Assembly: GCA_024697945.1 (NCBI GenBank) | Contig: JAILRU010000021.1 | Span: forward strand, 1-38,197 | Source of the DNA: Bacteroidaceae bacterium | Lineage (GTDB): Bacteria; Bacteroidota; Bacteroidia; Bacteroidales; Bacteroidaceae | Reading direction: 5' to 3' | Length of the DNA: 38,197 bases | Shown: piece by piece, positions 20,060-26,616 of the stretch | How the letters are laid out: each line of letters starts with the position of its first letter | Position numbering within the stretch: the first letter of the stretch is position 1 | Translations under genes and position numbers: made by a program | The notes under the pieces: generated by a model | Told to the model about the DNA's origin: nothing | What the model saw: the letters and a program-made list of their open reading frames with translations, nothing else | The model's database searches: none

Positions 20060-20073
20060 GAAAACATCTGTTA
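20059..20073. repeat. 15-bp direct repeat, copy 2 (AGAAAACATCTGTTA)
   Basis: This copy abuts the -33 TTTG (20056-20059) of the minus-strand promoter, a position where a regulator could act. Eleven of its bases (GAAAACATCTG) recur at 32270-32280 ahead of the cyd genes. Confidence 0.75.
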
Positions 20074-20136
20074 ATTCCGCTAAATTTGTGGTTTAAGATA
20101 GTTTTAGACGCCCTGTAGTATTGTCCTATTCTTAAT

Positions 20137-20170
20137 TTTTTCACTTTTCACTTTTCACTTTTCACTTTTT
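20137..20170. repeat. TTTTCAC heptamer array
   Basis: Four TTTTCAC units lie immediately upstream of the -7 box at 20175-20182. The same arrangement recurs at 28388-28433 and 36603-36640. Confidence 0.85.
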
Positions 20171-20174
20171 GTTG

Positions 20175-20182
20175 TAACTTTG
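20175..20182 (+). promoter_or_regulatory. -7 box of the beta-helix gene
   Basis: TAACTTTG followed by CAG. The position where a -33 TTG would lie is filled by the TTTTCAC array. Expected start near 20189, which favours the ATG at 20206. Confidence 0.7.
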
Positions 20183-20205
20183 CAGTGTTGTTAGCGAAAA
20201 ACAAC

Positions 20206-21597
20206 ATGAAAAGGATTAAACGGAACATAAAAACGGCTACGAATCTGGATGCTATTAAGGCTATGAGGCGCGGGAACCGCGAGGCGGAGCAGGAACTGCT
20301 TGGGCCTGGGTTCCATGCTCACAACTGGATTCAGAAGTCGAAGAAAACCTACACCAGAAAAATGAAACACAAAATTTTCTTTGCGCTGTGGATGGTCCTG
20401 ACTTTTGGAGCTCATGCACAGGGATTCCTATCAGTACAGACCGTGGGAGTGCTGCCGACCAATACGGCAGAGGAGAACAGTCGAAACCTGCAGGCTGCCA
20501 TCGACAAGATGAGTGCCCTGGGCGGCGTGCTTTATGTGGAACCCGCTGAGGGCGGCTATCCGATGCAGGGCGGCATCGTACTGAAACGTAACGTCACTCT
20601 GCTTGGTGCGCACGGTCCGACAGGCAGGGGTACTGCCCTACCCGACCGCTCAGGTCCAACCGGCTCGCTGTTCGTCATCACCGACCGCCAGCAGCCCTTC
20701 CTTACGGTGGAATCCGCCACGCAGGTGCGAGGCATCCAGTTCTACTACCCCGAACAGGCCTGGCAAGACCCAAACGGCATCATCGCCTATCCGACAACTA
20801 TCCGTATGGCACCCGGGCAGTATGTGCAGGGTGTCACCCTGAGCTGCCTGACGTTCTATGGCGAGTATATGGCTATGGACTTCAGGGCCCAGGCACCGAA
20901 TATCTGCGAGCAGATTCTCTTCGAGCACTGCTACGGCTATCCCCTGAGCGGCCAGTTCATCGCGATAGACCGTTGCTACGACGTGCCGCGCATCCTGCAC
21001 TGTCACATCAACCCCGCCAATATGAGGGAGTTCGGACGGTCATTCAAGCGTGAGGTCATCGACTCCGTGGTGCGTCAGAAGACCTATTCCTACTGGATAG
21101 ACCACACGGACAACGCGCAGCTGATGGACCTCTTCACCTTCGGTGTGTATGGAGGCATCTATCTGGGAAGCGAGACCTACGGACAGATGACGAACTTCAA
21201 CTTCGACTGCGTGGGCGTGGGCATTCACAAGCTGGGCGGTCAGTGGACGAACCGCAACTGGCAGATAGCCCAGGGTTCCATCATTGCCAACGTGGGCGAG
21301 AGGCTGGAGGACGTGCATCCCATCCTGATAGAGGGCAAGGGACACACCTCGCTTTCGAATGTGGAGAGCTTCTCGGGCGGCAATCCAGCCCTGACTACCC
21401 TCGGCGCTTCGTGGGACTACATCACCGTCCGCGGCGAAGCCTCCGTCACCATGACCGGTTGCCGCATGCACGGCTACAAAGCCGATACGCCCATCCACGT
21501 CAGTCCCGAAGCCGAGCTTCATACATTTGGGTGTGAGGAATGCCCCATACCACCTACCCCCCCAGAAGCGAAGAGAGGCAAATGGACAACGAGATGA
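20206..21597 (+). CDS. secreted right-handed beta-helix (pectate-lyase-like) protein with a basic N-terminal extension
   Basis: From the ATG at 20206 the product has 463 residues. Residues 1-52 are basic and soluble (KRIKRNIKTATNLDAIKAMR, then RRGNREAEQE, then KSKKTYTRK) and resemble a free-standing small Bacteroidales protein. A typical signal peptide begins only at Met53 (20362, KHKIFFALWMVLTFGAHAQ). The mature part starts with NTAEENSRNLQAAIDKMSA, like the opening of pectate-lyase-3 superfamily helices, and continues with many short beta-strand repeats. No catalytic set could be named, so a polysaccharide-binding or lyase role is inference. The promoter at 20175-20182 favours the 20206 start; 20362 is the functional start if the secreted protein is made separately. 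The 3' end overlaps the methyltransferase gene. Confidence 0.75.
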   Translation: MKRIKRNIKTATNLDAIKAMRRGNREAEQELLGPGFHAHNWIQKSKKTYTRKMKHKIFFALWMVLTFGAHAQGFLSVQTVGVLPTNTAEENSRNLQAAIDKMSALGGVLYVEPAEGGYPMQGGIVLKRNVTLLGAHGPTGRGTALPDRSGPTGSLFVITDRQQPFLTVESATQVRGIQFYYPEQAWQDPNGIIAYPTTIRMAPGQYVQGVTLSCLTFYGEYMAMDFRAQAPNICEQILFEHCYGYPLSGQFIAIDRCYDVPRILHCHINPANMREFGRSFKREVIDSVVRQKTYSYWIDHTDNAQLMDLFTFGVYGGIYLGSETYGQMTNFNFDCVGVGIHKLGGQWTNRNWQIAQGSIIANVGERLEDVHPILIEGKGHTSLSNVESFSGGNPALTTLGASWDYITVRGEASVTMTGCRMHGYKADTPIHVSPEAELHTFGCEECPIPPTPPEAKRGKWTTR

Positions 21598-22790
21598 TAA
21601 AATTGCCTCTGGACTTTGTGCGCCTCATGCACGAGCACTATGATGCTGCGACGGCAGATGCGCTTTGCTGTGCCTTGGATACGACGGAGCCAGAGGTTTC
21701 CATTCGTCTCAATCCGCGCAAGATTTCTGCGGAAGAGGTACTGAACCATCATCCTGATTTTGAACCGGTTCCTTGGTGCCCCAATGCGTTCTACCTTCCC
21801 GACAGGCCTGCTTTCACCTTCGACCCCCTGCTTCATGCGGGAGCCTACTATGTGCAGGAAGCTGCCTCGATGTATGTGGCAAAGGCCCTACAAAATCTCC
21901 CCCTAACAGAGGAGTCAGAGGAGGTCTTGGCCCTCGACCTTTGTGCTGCGCCGGGAGGGAAGAGCACTCTTCTGCAAAGCCTCCTGCCCGAGGGGTCGCT
22001 CCTCATCTGCAACGAACCGATTGCCAAACGTGCTCAAATCCTGTCTGAGAACATGCAGAAGTGGATGGCGGGACTGTCCGAGGAAGCTCCACAAGTCATT
22101 GTGACACAGAACTATCCTGCGGAGTTTGGCACTTTGACGGGCCATGTGGATGTGTTACTGACGGATGTTCCCTGTTCCGGCGAGGGGATGTTCCGCAAGG
22201 ACGAAGTGGCAAGGCAGGAATGGAGTCTGGAGAACGTGGCGATGTGCCAGAAGCGGCAACGGGAAATCCTGCAGGACATCTGGCACGTGCTCAAGCCAGG
22301 CGGTCTGCTCATCTACAGCACCTGCACCTTCAATCGTCATGAGGACGAGGATAATGCTCGCTGGATTTGCGAGGAACTAGGCGGGGAACTGCTGATGGAA
22401 CGCCACTTCCTGCCCGGTCGTGACAGGGGAGAAGGGTTCTACGTGGCGGTGATAAGAAGTGAAAAATTAAAAATGAAAAGTGAAAAATTACAGGTGAAGG
22501 GTGACAAGTTAAAAAAGACTGGAGGCCTGCGCGTCCTTTATGATTCTTTTTCTTCCCCTAAAGGGGGATGGGGGGTCAATATCGACCTCACCTACAACGA
22601 GGCGCTGCAATACCTTCGCCATGAAGCGCTCCGTGTGGAGGCTCCACGAGGGCCGGTTACGCTCTGCTATCGTGGTCTTGTACTCGGCCCGGGCAAAGGC
22701 GTCGGGAACCGCATCAACAACCTTTATCCCGATGCCTGGCGCATCCGAACCACCTATACAACGCCATTCTCGCTGCTTCCTATGCTATAA
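21582..22790 (+). CDS. RsmF/NOL1-NOP2-Sun family rRNA cytosine-C5 methyltransferase
   Basis: It transfers a methyl group from SAM to cytosine C5 in rRNA, probably 16S. The 402-residue product has VLALDLCAAPGGKSTLL (SAM-binding motif I), DVLLTDVPCSGEGMFRKD (motif IV with PC) and LIYSTCTFNRHEDEDN (motif VI with the nucleophilic TC), then a C-terminal RNA-binding part (LCYRGLVLGPGKG). Start 21582 follows an AGAGG and overlaps the previous gene by 16 bases; ATG 21594 gives an ATGA overlap and is the alternative. Between the catalytic and C-terminal domains eight consecutive 7-bp units (22458-22513) are translated in frame as a Lys-rich segment (RSEKLKMKSEKLQVKGDKL), followed by a G/C-run element (22550-22576). 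Both look like repeat invasion. Confidence 0.92.
   Translation: MDNEMIKLPLDFVRLMHEHYDAATADALCCALDTTEPEVSIRLNPRKISAEEVLNHHPDFEPVPWCPNAFYLPDRPAFTFDPLLHAGAYYVQEAASMYVAKALQNLPLTEESEEVLALDLCAAPGGKSTLLQSLLPEGSLLICNEPIAKRAQILSENMQKWMAGLSEEAPQVIVTQNYPAEFGTLTGHVDVLLTDVPCSGEGMFRKDEVARQEWSLENVAMCQKRQREILQDIWHVLKPGGLLIYSTCTFNRHEDEDNARWICEELGGELLMERHFLPGRDRGEGFYVAVIRSEKLKMKSEKLQVKGDKLKKTGGLRVLYDSFSSPKGGWGVNIDLTYNEALQYLRHEALRVEAPRGPVTLCYRGLVLGPGKGVGNRINNLYPDAWRIRTTYTTPFSLLPML
22458..22513. repeat. eight-unit heptamer array inside rsmF-like gene
   Basis: Successive units read AGTGAAA, AATTAAA, AATGAAA, AGTGAAA, AATTACA, GGTGAAG, GGTGACA, AGTTAAA. The type is the complement of the intergenic TTTTCAC/TTTTTCA arrays. 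It is translated in frame. Confidence 0.9.
22550..22576. repeat. G/C-run element inside rsmF-like gene
   Basis: It reads TCTTCCCCTAAAGGGGGA then TGGGGGGTC, related to copies A and B in the dsbD-like gene. It is in frame, encoding about FSSPKGGWGVN. Confidence 0.75.
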
Positions 22791-22847
22791 TAATCCCCGT
22801 ATTTTTTTACATTTCTTTACATTTAGGCATTTTTTCTCTTTGTTTTC

Positions 22848-22879
22848 TTTGTCTGGTCGTGGAGAAAGTGCTATTTTTG
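22848..22879 (+). promoter_or_regulatory. promoter of the GDP-fucose genes
   Basis: TTTG (22848-22851), 20 bases, then TATTTTTG (22872-22879) followed by CA. Expected start near 22886, about 25 nt before manC. Confidence 0.8.
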
Positions 22880-22910
22880 CAAATCATTTTCTCAAAAAAA
22901 CCTTACACAG

Positions 22911-23987
22911 ATGGAAGAGCACAATCACTTGGTAATCATGGCAGGCGGCGTGGGGAGCCGTTTCTGGCCGATGAGTACGCCGCAGAGGCCGAAGCAGTTT
23001 GTTGACGTGATGGGCTGTGGCAGAACGCTTATTCAGTTGACCTTCGACCGCTTCAAACGGATTATTCCTGCTGAGAACACATGGGTTGTCACCTCAGCCG
23101 CGTATGTCAATATCGTTCGCGAGCAATTGCCGGAAGTTCCCTGGAACCATGTCCTGTTGGAGCCTTGCCGTCGCAATACCGCCCCCTGCATAGCTTATGC
23201 CAGCTGGCGCATCAAGGCCGGAGACCCCAAGGCCAATATCGTGGTGACGCCAAGTGATGCCATCGTGATGAACACCGCGGAATATCAGCGCGTCATCAAG
23301 TCGTGCCTGAAGTTCGTCGCCGAGTCGGATGCTATGGTCACACTCGGTATGAAGCCCAACCGTCCGGAGACAGGCTACGGCTACATACAGGCCGACCTCT
23401 CCTACTCCTGCGCAAGAAACAAGGAGATTTTCCGCGTGGATTCCTTCAGGGAGAAGCCCGACATAGATACCGCCAAGCGATACATCGAGAAGAACAACTT
23501 TTTCTGGAACGCCGGCATCTTCATCTGGAACGTCGGCACCATCGCCAATGCCCTTCGCGTCTATCAGCCCACGTTGTCACAGATTTTCGAGGACTTGTTG
23601 CCCGTCTATGGCACAGAGAAAGAGCAGGATGCCATCAACGAGGTCTTCCCGCAGTGCGAGAACATCTCCATCGACTATGCCATCATGGAGAAGGCCGAGG
23701 AGATTTATGTCTTCCCCGCCAGCTTCGGATGGAGCGACCTGGGAACGTGGGGCTCGCTCTTAGAGAACTCCAGCCGCGACATCTACGGAAATGCCCTTAT
23801 TGGGGAGAACATAGATGTCTATGAAACAACCAATTGCATCGTACACGCGAACCAAGAGAAGCGCGTCGTCATACAGGGTCTGGACGGCTACATCGTGGCA
23901 GAGTGCGACAACACCCTGCTCATCTGCCGCCTCAGCGACGAACAACGCATCAAGCAATTCAGTGAGGAGAAGAAGGAGGGGAGTTAA
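22911..23987 (+). CDS. manC: mannose-1-phosphate guanylyltransferase
   Basis: It makes GDP-mannose from mannose-1-phosphate and GTP in the cytosol, the first committed step toward GDP-L-fucose. The 358-residue protein has the nucleotide-binding signature AGGVGSRFWPMSTPQRPKQF at about 11-30, TPSDAIV in the GDP-mannose-binding region and FREKPD, the conserved EKP. It lacks the C-terminal phosphomannose isomerase domain, so it is the monofunctional form. The stop codon TAA (23985-23987) lies inside the first GAGTTAA unit of the array that follows, so the repeat now ends the gene. It is followed by gmd after 60 bases. Confidence 0.95.
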   Translation: MEEHNHLVIMAGGVGSRFWPMSTPQRPKQFVDVMGCGRTLIQLTFDRFKRIIPAENTWVVTSAAYVNIVREQLPEVPWNHVLLEPCRRNTAPCIAYASWRIKAGDPKANIVVTPSDAIVMNTAEYQRVIKSCLKFVAESDAMVTLGMKPNRPETGYGYIQADLSYSCARNKEIFRVDSFREKPDIDTAKRYIEKNNFFWNAGIFIWNVGTIANALRVYQPTLSQIFEDLLPVYGTEKEQDAINEVFPQCENISIDYAIMEKAEEIYVFPASFGWSDLGTWGSLLENSSRDIYGNALIGENIDVYETTNCIVHANQEKRVVIQGLDGYIVAECDNTLLICRLSDEQRIKQFSEEKKEGS

Positions 23988-24029
23988 GAGTTAAGAGTTA
24001 AGAGTTAAGAGTTAAGAGTTAAATGTTAA
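23981..24029. repeat. GAGTTAA heptamer array between manC and gmd
   Basis: Six perfect GAGTTAA units (23981-24022) and a diverged ATGTTAA. The manC stop codon lies in the first unit. Confidence 0.95.
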
Positions 24030-24047
24030 GGGGTTAAGGTTTTAGGA

Positions 24048-25190
24048 ATGGATAAACGAGTTGCACTTATTACAGGCGTTACAGGTCAGGATGGTTCATT
24101 CCTGAGCGAGTTTCTTCTCGAAAAGGGTTATGAAGTACACGGCACTATCCGTCGGTCCTCTGTTGACTTCCGCGAGCGCATCGCACATCTGGAGGGCAAG
24201 CCCCATTTCCACTTGCACTATGCCGACATGAGCGACTCTATGTCGCTGGTCAAGTTGGTTGGTATGGTCCAGCCTACAGAGATATACAACCTGGCGGCTC
24301 AGAGTCATGTGCAGGTCAGCTTCGACTCACCTGAATTCACAGCCGATGTGGATGCTGTCGGCGTGCTCCGCATCCTGGAGGCCGTGCGCACTAATCATTT
24401 AGAGGCCCAGTGCAAGATTTATCAGGCCTCTACCTCAGAACTTTACGGCAAGGTGGAGGAGGTTCCCCAGAACGAGAACACGCCCTTCCACCCCTACAGT
24501 CCATACGCTGTAGCGAAGCTTTACGGATATTGGATTATAAAGGAATACCGCGAGGCATACGGCATGTTCTGCTGCTCGGGCATCCTCTTCAATCATGAGA
24601 GCGAGCGCCGAGGCGAGACATTCGTGACCCGCAAGATTACTCTGGCTGCTGCGCGTATTGCACAGGGCAAGCAGGAGACACTCTATCTGGGCAATCTCGA
24701 CAGCCTGCGCGACTGGGGCTACGCCAAGGACTATGTGGAGTGCATGTGGCTCATCATGCAGAACGACAAGCCGGAGGACTTCGTCATCGCCACAGGCGTG
24801 CAGCACAGCGTCCGCGAGTTCACAGACCTGGCGTTCCGCCATGTAGGTCTTGAACTCAAATTCGAAGGCAAAGGCATCGACGAAGTCGGAATCGTCGTCA
24901 AGGACAACCGCGCCTCTCTAAACTCTGAACACTCAACTCTAAACTCTCTCGTCGGCAAGACTGTTGTGGCAGTCAGCGAGGATTTCTATCGTCCCACGGA
25001 CGTTGTAAACCTCTGGGGTGACCCCACAAAGGCAAAGGCCAAGCTGGGTTGGAACCCGGGCAAGACCAGCTTCGAGGAGCTGGTTCGTTTGATGGTGGAC
25101 CACGATATGGCAAAAGTTGCAGCCGAAGGTGCCGCAGAAAAAGTCCGCACCAACCTCGCTGAGTACCTGGAAAAGGGAATCGTGAAATAA
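24048..25190 (+). CDS. gmd: GDP-mannose 4,6-dehydratase
   Basis: It converts GDP-mannose into GDP-4-keto-6-deoxymannose using bound NADP, the second step to GDP-fucose. It is a short-chain dehydrogenase-type protein of 380 residues with the Rossmann motif [17 protein letters not shown], the active-site segment [11 protein letters not shown] (Thr/Ser and Glu) and the YxxxK pair in [12 protein letters not shown] (Tyr153, Lys157). [17 protein letters not shown] also matches the family. At about residues 290-301 five 7-bp units (24916-24950) are translated as [12 protein letters not shown]. This lies between the substrate-binding and C-terminal elements, where family members normally continue directly; it looks like an inserted repeat. 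Otherwise normal, so I expect a working enzyme. Confidence 0.96.
   Translation: MDKRVALITGVTGQDGSFLSEFLLEKGYEVHGTIRRSSVDFRERIAHLEGKPHFHLHYADMSDSMSLVKLVGMVQPTEIYNLAAQSHVQVSFDSPEFTADVDAVGVLRILEAVRTNHLEAQCKIYQASTSELYGKVEEVPQNENTPFHPYSPYAVAKLYGYWIIKEYREAYGMFCCSGILFNHESERRGETFVTRKITLAAARIAQGKQETLYLGNLDSLRDWGYAKDYVECMWLIMQNDKPEDFVIATGVQHSVREFTDLAFRHVGLELKFEGKGIDEVGIVVKDNRASLNSEHSTLNSLVGKTVVAVSEDFYRPTDVVNLWGDPTKAKAKLGWNPGKTSFEELVRLMVDHDMAKVAAEGAAEKVRTNLAEYLEKGIVK
24916..24950. repeat. five-unit heptamer array inside gmd
   Basis: Units read CTCTAAA, CTCTGAA, CACTCAA, CTCTAAA, CTCTCTC. This is the same type as the arrays on both sides of the four-helix-bundle gene, in the orientation of 25622-25649. 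Confidence 0.92.
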
Positions 25191-25218
25191 GTTTAGAGTT
25201 TAGGGTTTAGAGTTTAGA
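25191..25218. repeat. GTTTAGA heptamer array, left flank of the four-helix-bundle gene
   Basis: Four units (GTTTAGA, GTTTAGG, GTTTAGA, GTTTAGA) directly after the gmd stop codon. They are the reverse complement of the array at 25622-25649. Confidence 0.92.
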
Positions 25219-25247
25219 GTCAGTTTTATTTTTCAGAGTTGAAAAGT

Positions 25248-25616
25248 ATGGAAATTTTCGGGTATCGCAAGTTGATTGCTTATCAAAAAGCGAAAGAGGT
25301 GGTCAAGAAAACTTACAAACTTTTGAAGAATTTTCCAGTGGAAGAACGCTATGCGATGTGTGACCAACTAAGAAGAGCATCAGTATCAATTACGTCCAAT
25401 ATTGCAGAGGGAATTAATAGTTTTTCCGTAAGAGATAAGGCTCATTTCATCGAAATGGCATATGGTTCACTAATGGAGGTCTCTTCACAATTTGAGATTG
25501 CCAATGAACTTGACTTCATTACTGATGAAGAACGGCTAAGTATAGATCAACTGATTGAAGAAGAGGCTCGATTATTATCAGGGCTTATGAAGACTTATAA
25601 ACTCTCAACTGAGTAA
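25248..25616 (+). CDS. four-helix-bundle protein (23S rRNA intervening-sequence / S23 type)
   Basis: The 122-residue protein matches the four-helix-bundle family first known from open frames in 23S rRNA intervening sequences: FGYRKLIAYQKAKEVV, then LLKNFPVEERYAMCDQLRRA, then SVSITSNIAEGINSFS, then FIEMAYGSLMEVSSQFEIA. Function of free-standing members is unknown; structures in the family form pentameric rings. I start it at the ATG at 25248; the longer frame needs a TTG at 25239. It interrupts the sugar-nucleotide genes between gmd and fcl and is bounded by heptamer arrays in inverted orientation, which suggests it arrived as a cassette. It does not fit the GDP-fucose pathway. Confidence 0.9.
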   Translation: MEIFGYRKLIAYQKAKEVVKKTYKLLKNFPVEERYAMCDQLRRASVSITSNIAEGINSFSVRDKAHFIEMAYGSLMEVSSQFEIANELDFITDEERLSIDQLIEEEARLLSGLMKTYKLSTE

Positions 25617-25621
25617 CTGTC

Positions 25622-25649
25622 TCTAAACTCTAAACAATCAACTCTAAAC
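25622..25649. repeat. TCTAAAC heptamer array, right flank of the four-helix-bundle gene
   Basis: Units read TCTAAAC, TCTAAAC, AATCAAC, TCTAAAC. They are inverted relative to 25191-25218 and end 11 bases before fcl. Confidence 0.92.
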
Positions 25650-25660
25650 AATACTAGAAA

Positions 25661-26602
25661 ATGAAATTTTATAGTAAGATATACGTAGCCGGTCATAGGG
25701 GTATGGTCGGCAGTGCAATAGTACGTGAATTAAAACGGCAAGGATATAACAACCTGGTATTGAGGACCCACAAGGAACTTGACCTTACCCGCCAGGCTGA
25801 TGTGGAAGTTTTTTTCCAAGCCGAAAAACCGGAGTACGTGTTCCTGGCAGCAGCGAAGGTGGGCGGTATCATAGCCAATCAGAGCGCGCTGGCGGACTTC
25901 ATGTACGAGAACATGATAATGGAGATGAACGTCATCCACGCGGCTTGGAAGAACGGCTGCAAGAAGCTCGAGTTCCTGGGAAGCTCATGCATCTATCCAC
26001 GCTTGGCGCCGCAACCGATGCACGAGAGCTGCCTGCTTACCGGCGAACTGGAGAAAACCAACGAGGCATACGCTCTGGCAAAGATTAGCGGGCTGAAGTA
26101 TTGCGAGTTCCTGAACCGGCAGTACGGCACGGACTACATCTCCGTAATGCCCACGAACCTGTACGGCCCCAATGACAACTACCATCCCGAACACAGCCAC
26201 GTGCTTCCCGCCCTCATCAGAAGGTTCCACGAGGCTAAGGTGGAGGGGAAGGAGAGCGTCACCTGCTGGGGAGACGGCAGCCCCCTTCGCGAGTTCCTCT
26301 ACGTAGATGACCTCGCCAACCTCTGTGTGTTCCTGATGAACAACTACAGCGGCAACGAGACCGTCAACGCTGGCACAGGCAAGGAGCTGACAATCAAGGC
26401 CCTCACAGAACTTGTGGCAAAGGTGATTGGATACAAGGGCAGGATTGAGTGGGACGCCACACGCCCGAACGGCACTCCGCGAAAGCTATTGGACGTATCG
26501 AAGGCTACTGCGCTGGGTTGGAGGTACAAGACCGAACTGGAGGACGGTATCCGCCTCAGCTACGAGGACTTCCTCAACAACCCCATGCGGGCGGAGAGAT
26601 AG
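25661..26602 (+). CDS. fcl: GDP-L-fucose synthase
   Basis: This NADPH-dependent epimerase/reductase turns GDP-4-keto-6-deoxymannose into GDP-L-fucose, the last step of the pathway coded here. The 313-residue protein has [19 protein letters not shown] (Rossmann), [29 protein letters not shown] (catalytic Ser), the YALAK Tyr/Lys pair and [14 protein letters not shown]. It lies right after the four-helix-bundle gene and probably shares the manC-gmd transcript. The product could feed capsular polysaccharide or the O-fucosylation of secreted proteins known in Bacteroidota, possibly including the large surface protein of this window (inference). Confidence 0.96.
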   Translation: MKFYSKIYVAGHRGMVGSAIVRELKRQGYNNLVLRTHKELDLTRQADVEVFFQAEKPEYVFLAAAKVGGIIANQSALADFMYENMIMEMNVIHAAWKNGCKKLEFLGSSCIYPRLAPQPMHESCLLTGELEKTNEAYALAKISGLKYCEFLNRQYGTDYISVMPTNLYGPNDNYHPEHSHVLPALIRRFHEAKVEGKESVTCWGDGSPLREFLYVDDLANLCVFLMNNYSGNETVNAGTGKELTIKALTELVAKVIGYKGRIEWDATRPNGTPRKLLDVSKATALGWRYKTELEDGIRLSYEDFLNNPMRAER

Positions 26603-26616
26603 AAACGGACATCCTA

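Larger units (their letters stand above)
19409..20205. other. 797-bp divergent regulatory region without a convincing gene
   Basis: The region separates the giant-protein operon from the beta-helix gene. It holds a minus-strand -7 box at 19543-19550, an inverted repeat CTCTAAT/ATTAGAG near 19770-19790, thirteen 11-bp units (19800-19942), a 15-bp direct repeat (19966-19980, 20059-20073), a well-formed minus-strand promoter (20029-20059), a TTTTCAC array (20137-20170) and a plus-strand -7 box (20175-20182). Open frames here are short and run through repeats. Confidence 0.75.

Noticed and set aside
19797..20144. 115-residue open frame on the minus strand
   Set aside because: It runs through a promoter and the 11-bp array, which accounts for its repeated VYT and PLMF segments. 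No start signal or family match.
21897..21926. possible third G/C-run element in the rsmF-like gene (CTCCCCCTAACAGAGGAG)
   Set aside because: Only partial likeness to the dsbD copies and the protein there reads as ordinary family sequence.
25191..25649. insertion sequence around the four-helix-bundle gene
   Set aside because: No transposase and no target-site duplication were seen; only inverted heptamer arrays.
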